From Altererythrobacter sp. (GTDB lineage Bacteria > Pseudomonadota > Alphaproteobacteria > Sphingomonadales > Sphingomonadaceae): 42,583 nt of DNA. Under the pieces are notes generated by a model. The model did not search any database, had not been told where the DNA came from, and saw only the letters and a list, made by a program, of their open reading frames with translations. The position numbers were made by a program, and so were the translations under genes. Below are positions 42,130 through 42,583 of this stretch, piece by piece; the stretch's first letter is position 1; the number at the start of each line of letters is the position of its first letter. The stretch is taken from contig JAPSJS010000028.1 of the NCBI GenBank assembly GCA_031178065.1, forward strand, positions 1 to 42,583. The letters run 5' to 3'.

Positions 42130-42583
<454 letters not shown>

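Overview
The window is chromosomal DNA from an alphaproteobacterium of the order Sphingomonadales. Support comes from the 5' third of a 16S rRNA gene at the right end, a GcrA cell-cycle regulator, the TruB-S15-PNPase cluster, three TonB-dependent receptors, a COQ9 protein, an Atm1-type exporter, and high-GC coding with short gaps and frequent 4-20 bp gene overlaps. Most of it is core genome. I see no prophage, transposase, integrase or CRISPR array.

Layout. 1-1184: a truncated AbgT-type transporter, divergent from a MarR-GNAT fusion regulator. 1238-6902: thymidine kinase, an M50 protease, a DUF2239 protein, truB (no ATG/GTG/TTG start), rpsO and pnp. 6990-10364: a spermidine-synthase-like protein, DUF1993, gcrA, an ABC-2 permease and hspQ. 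10527-16221: two tRNA-Ser genes in opposite orientation bracket two convergent TonB receptors that share a perfect 18-bp inverted repeat at their 3' ends. 16450-19115: an EipA-like envelope protein, an aromatic aminotransferase and an unrecognised helix-turn-helix protein. 19204-20318: two same-orientation copies of a roughly 260-bp composite palindromic repeat flank a small DUF4168 gene.

20439-26606: a minus-strand block. SCO copper chaperone, YcgN cysteine-cluster protein, YgjP-type metalloprotease, a small membrane protein, ribD and ribE are packed head to tail. They are followed by a ZnuD-like receptor with its own putative Zur-type promoter. 26696-30124: an ankyrin protein and COQ9, then feoAB behind a Fur-like box. 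30230-33791: ssb, a TetR regulator divergent from a homocysteine S-methyltransferase, and a DUF177 / cytochrome bc1 chaperone pair. 33982-36950: bamE, hslV-hslU with palindromes between them, and a GFA-family protein. 37006-41492: an Atm1-type ABC exporter, a secreted protein with two retropepsin lobes, and a polysaccharide flippase. 41493-42583: rRNA promoter, boxA leader and partial 16S.

A metal theme recurs (ZnuD-like receptor, FeoAB, SCO, Atm1-type exporter, YcgN), but these look like independent core functions and not one system. The least explained elements are the composite repeats, the two-lobe retropepsin, the GTGAC-rich HTH gene and the truB start. I found no clear previously undescribed multi-gene system.
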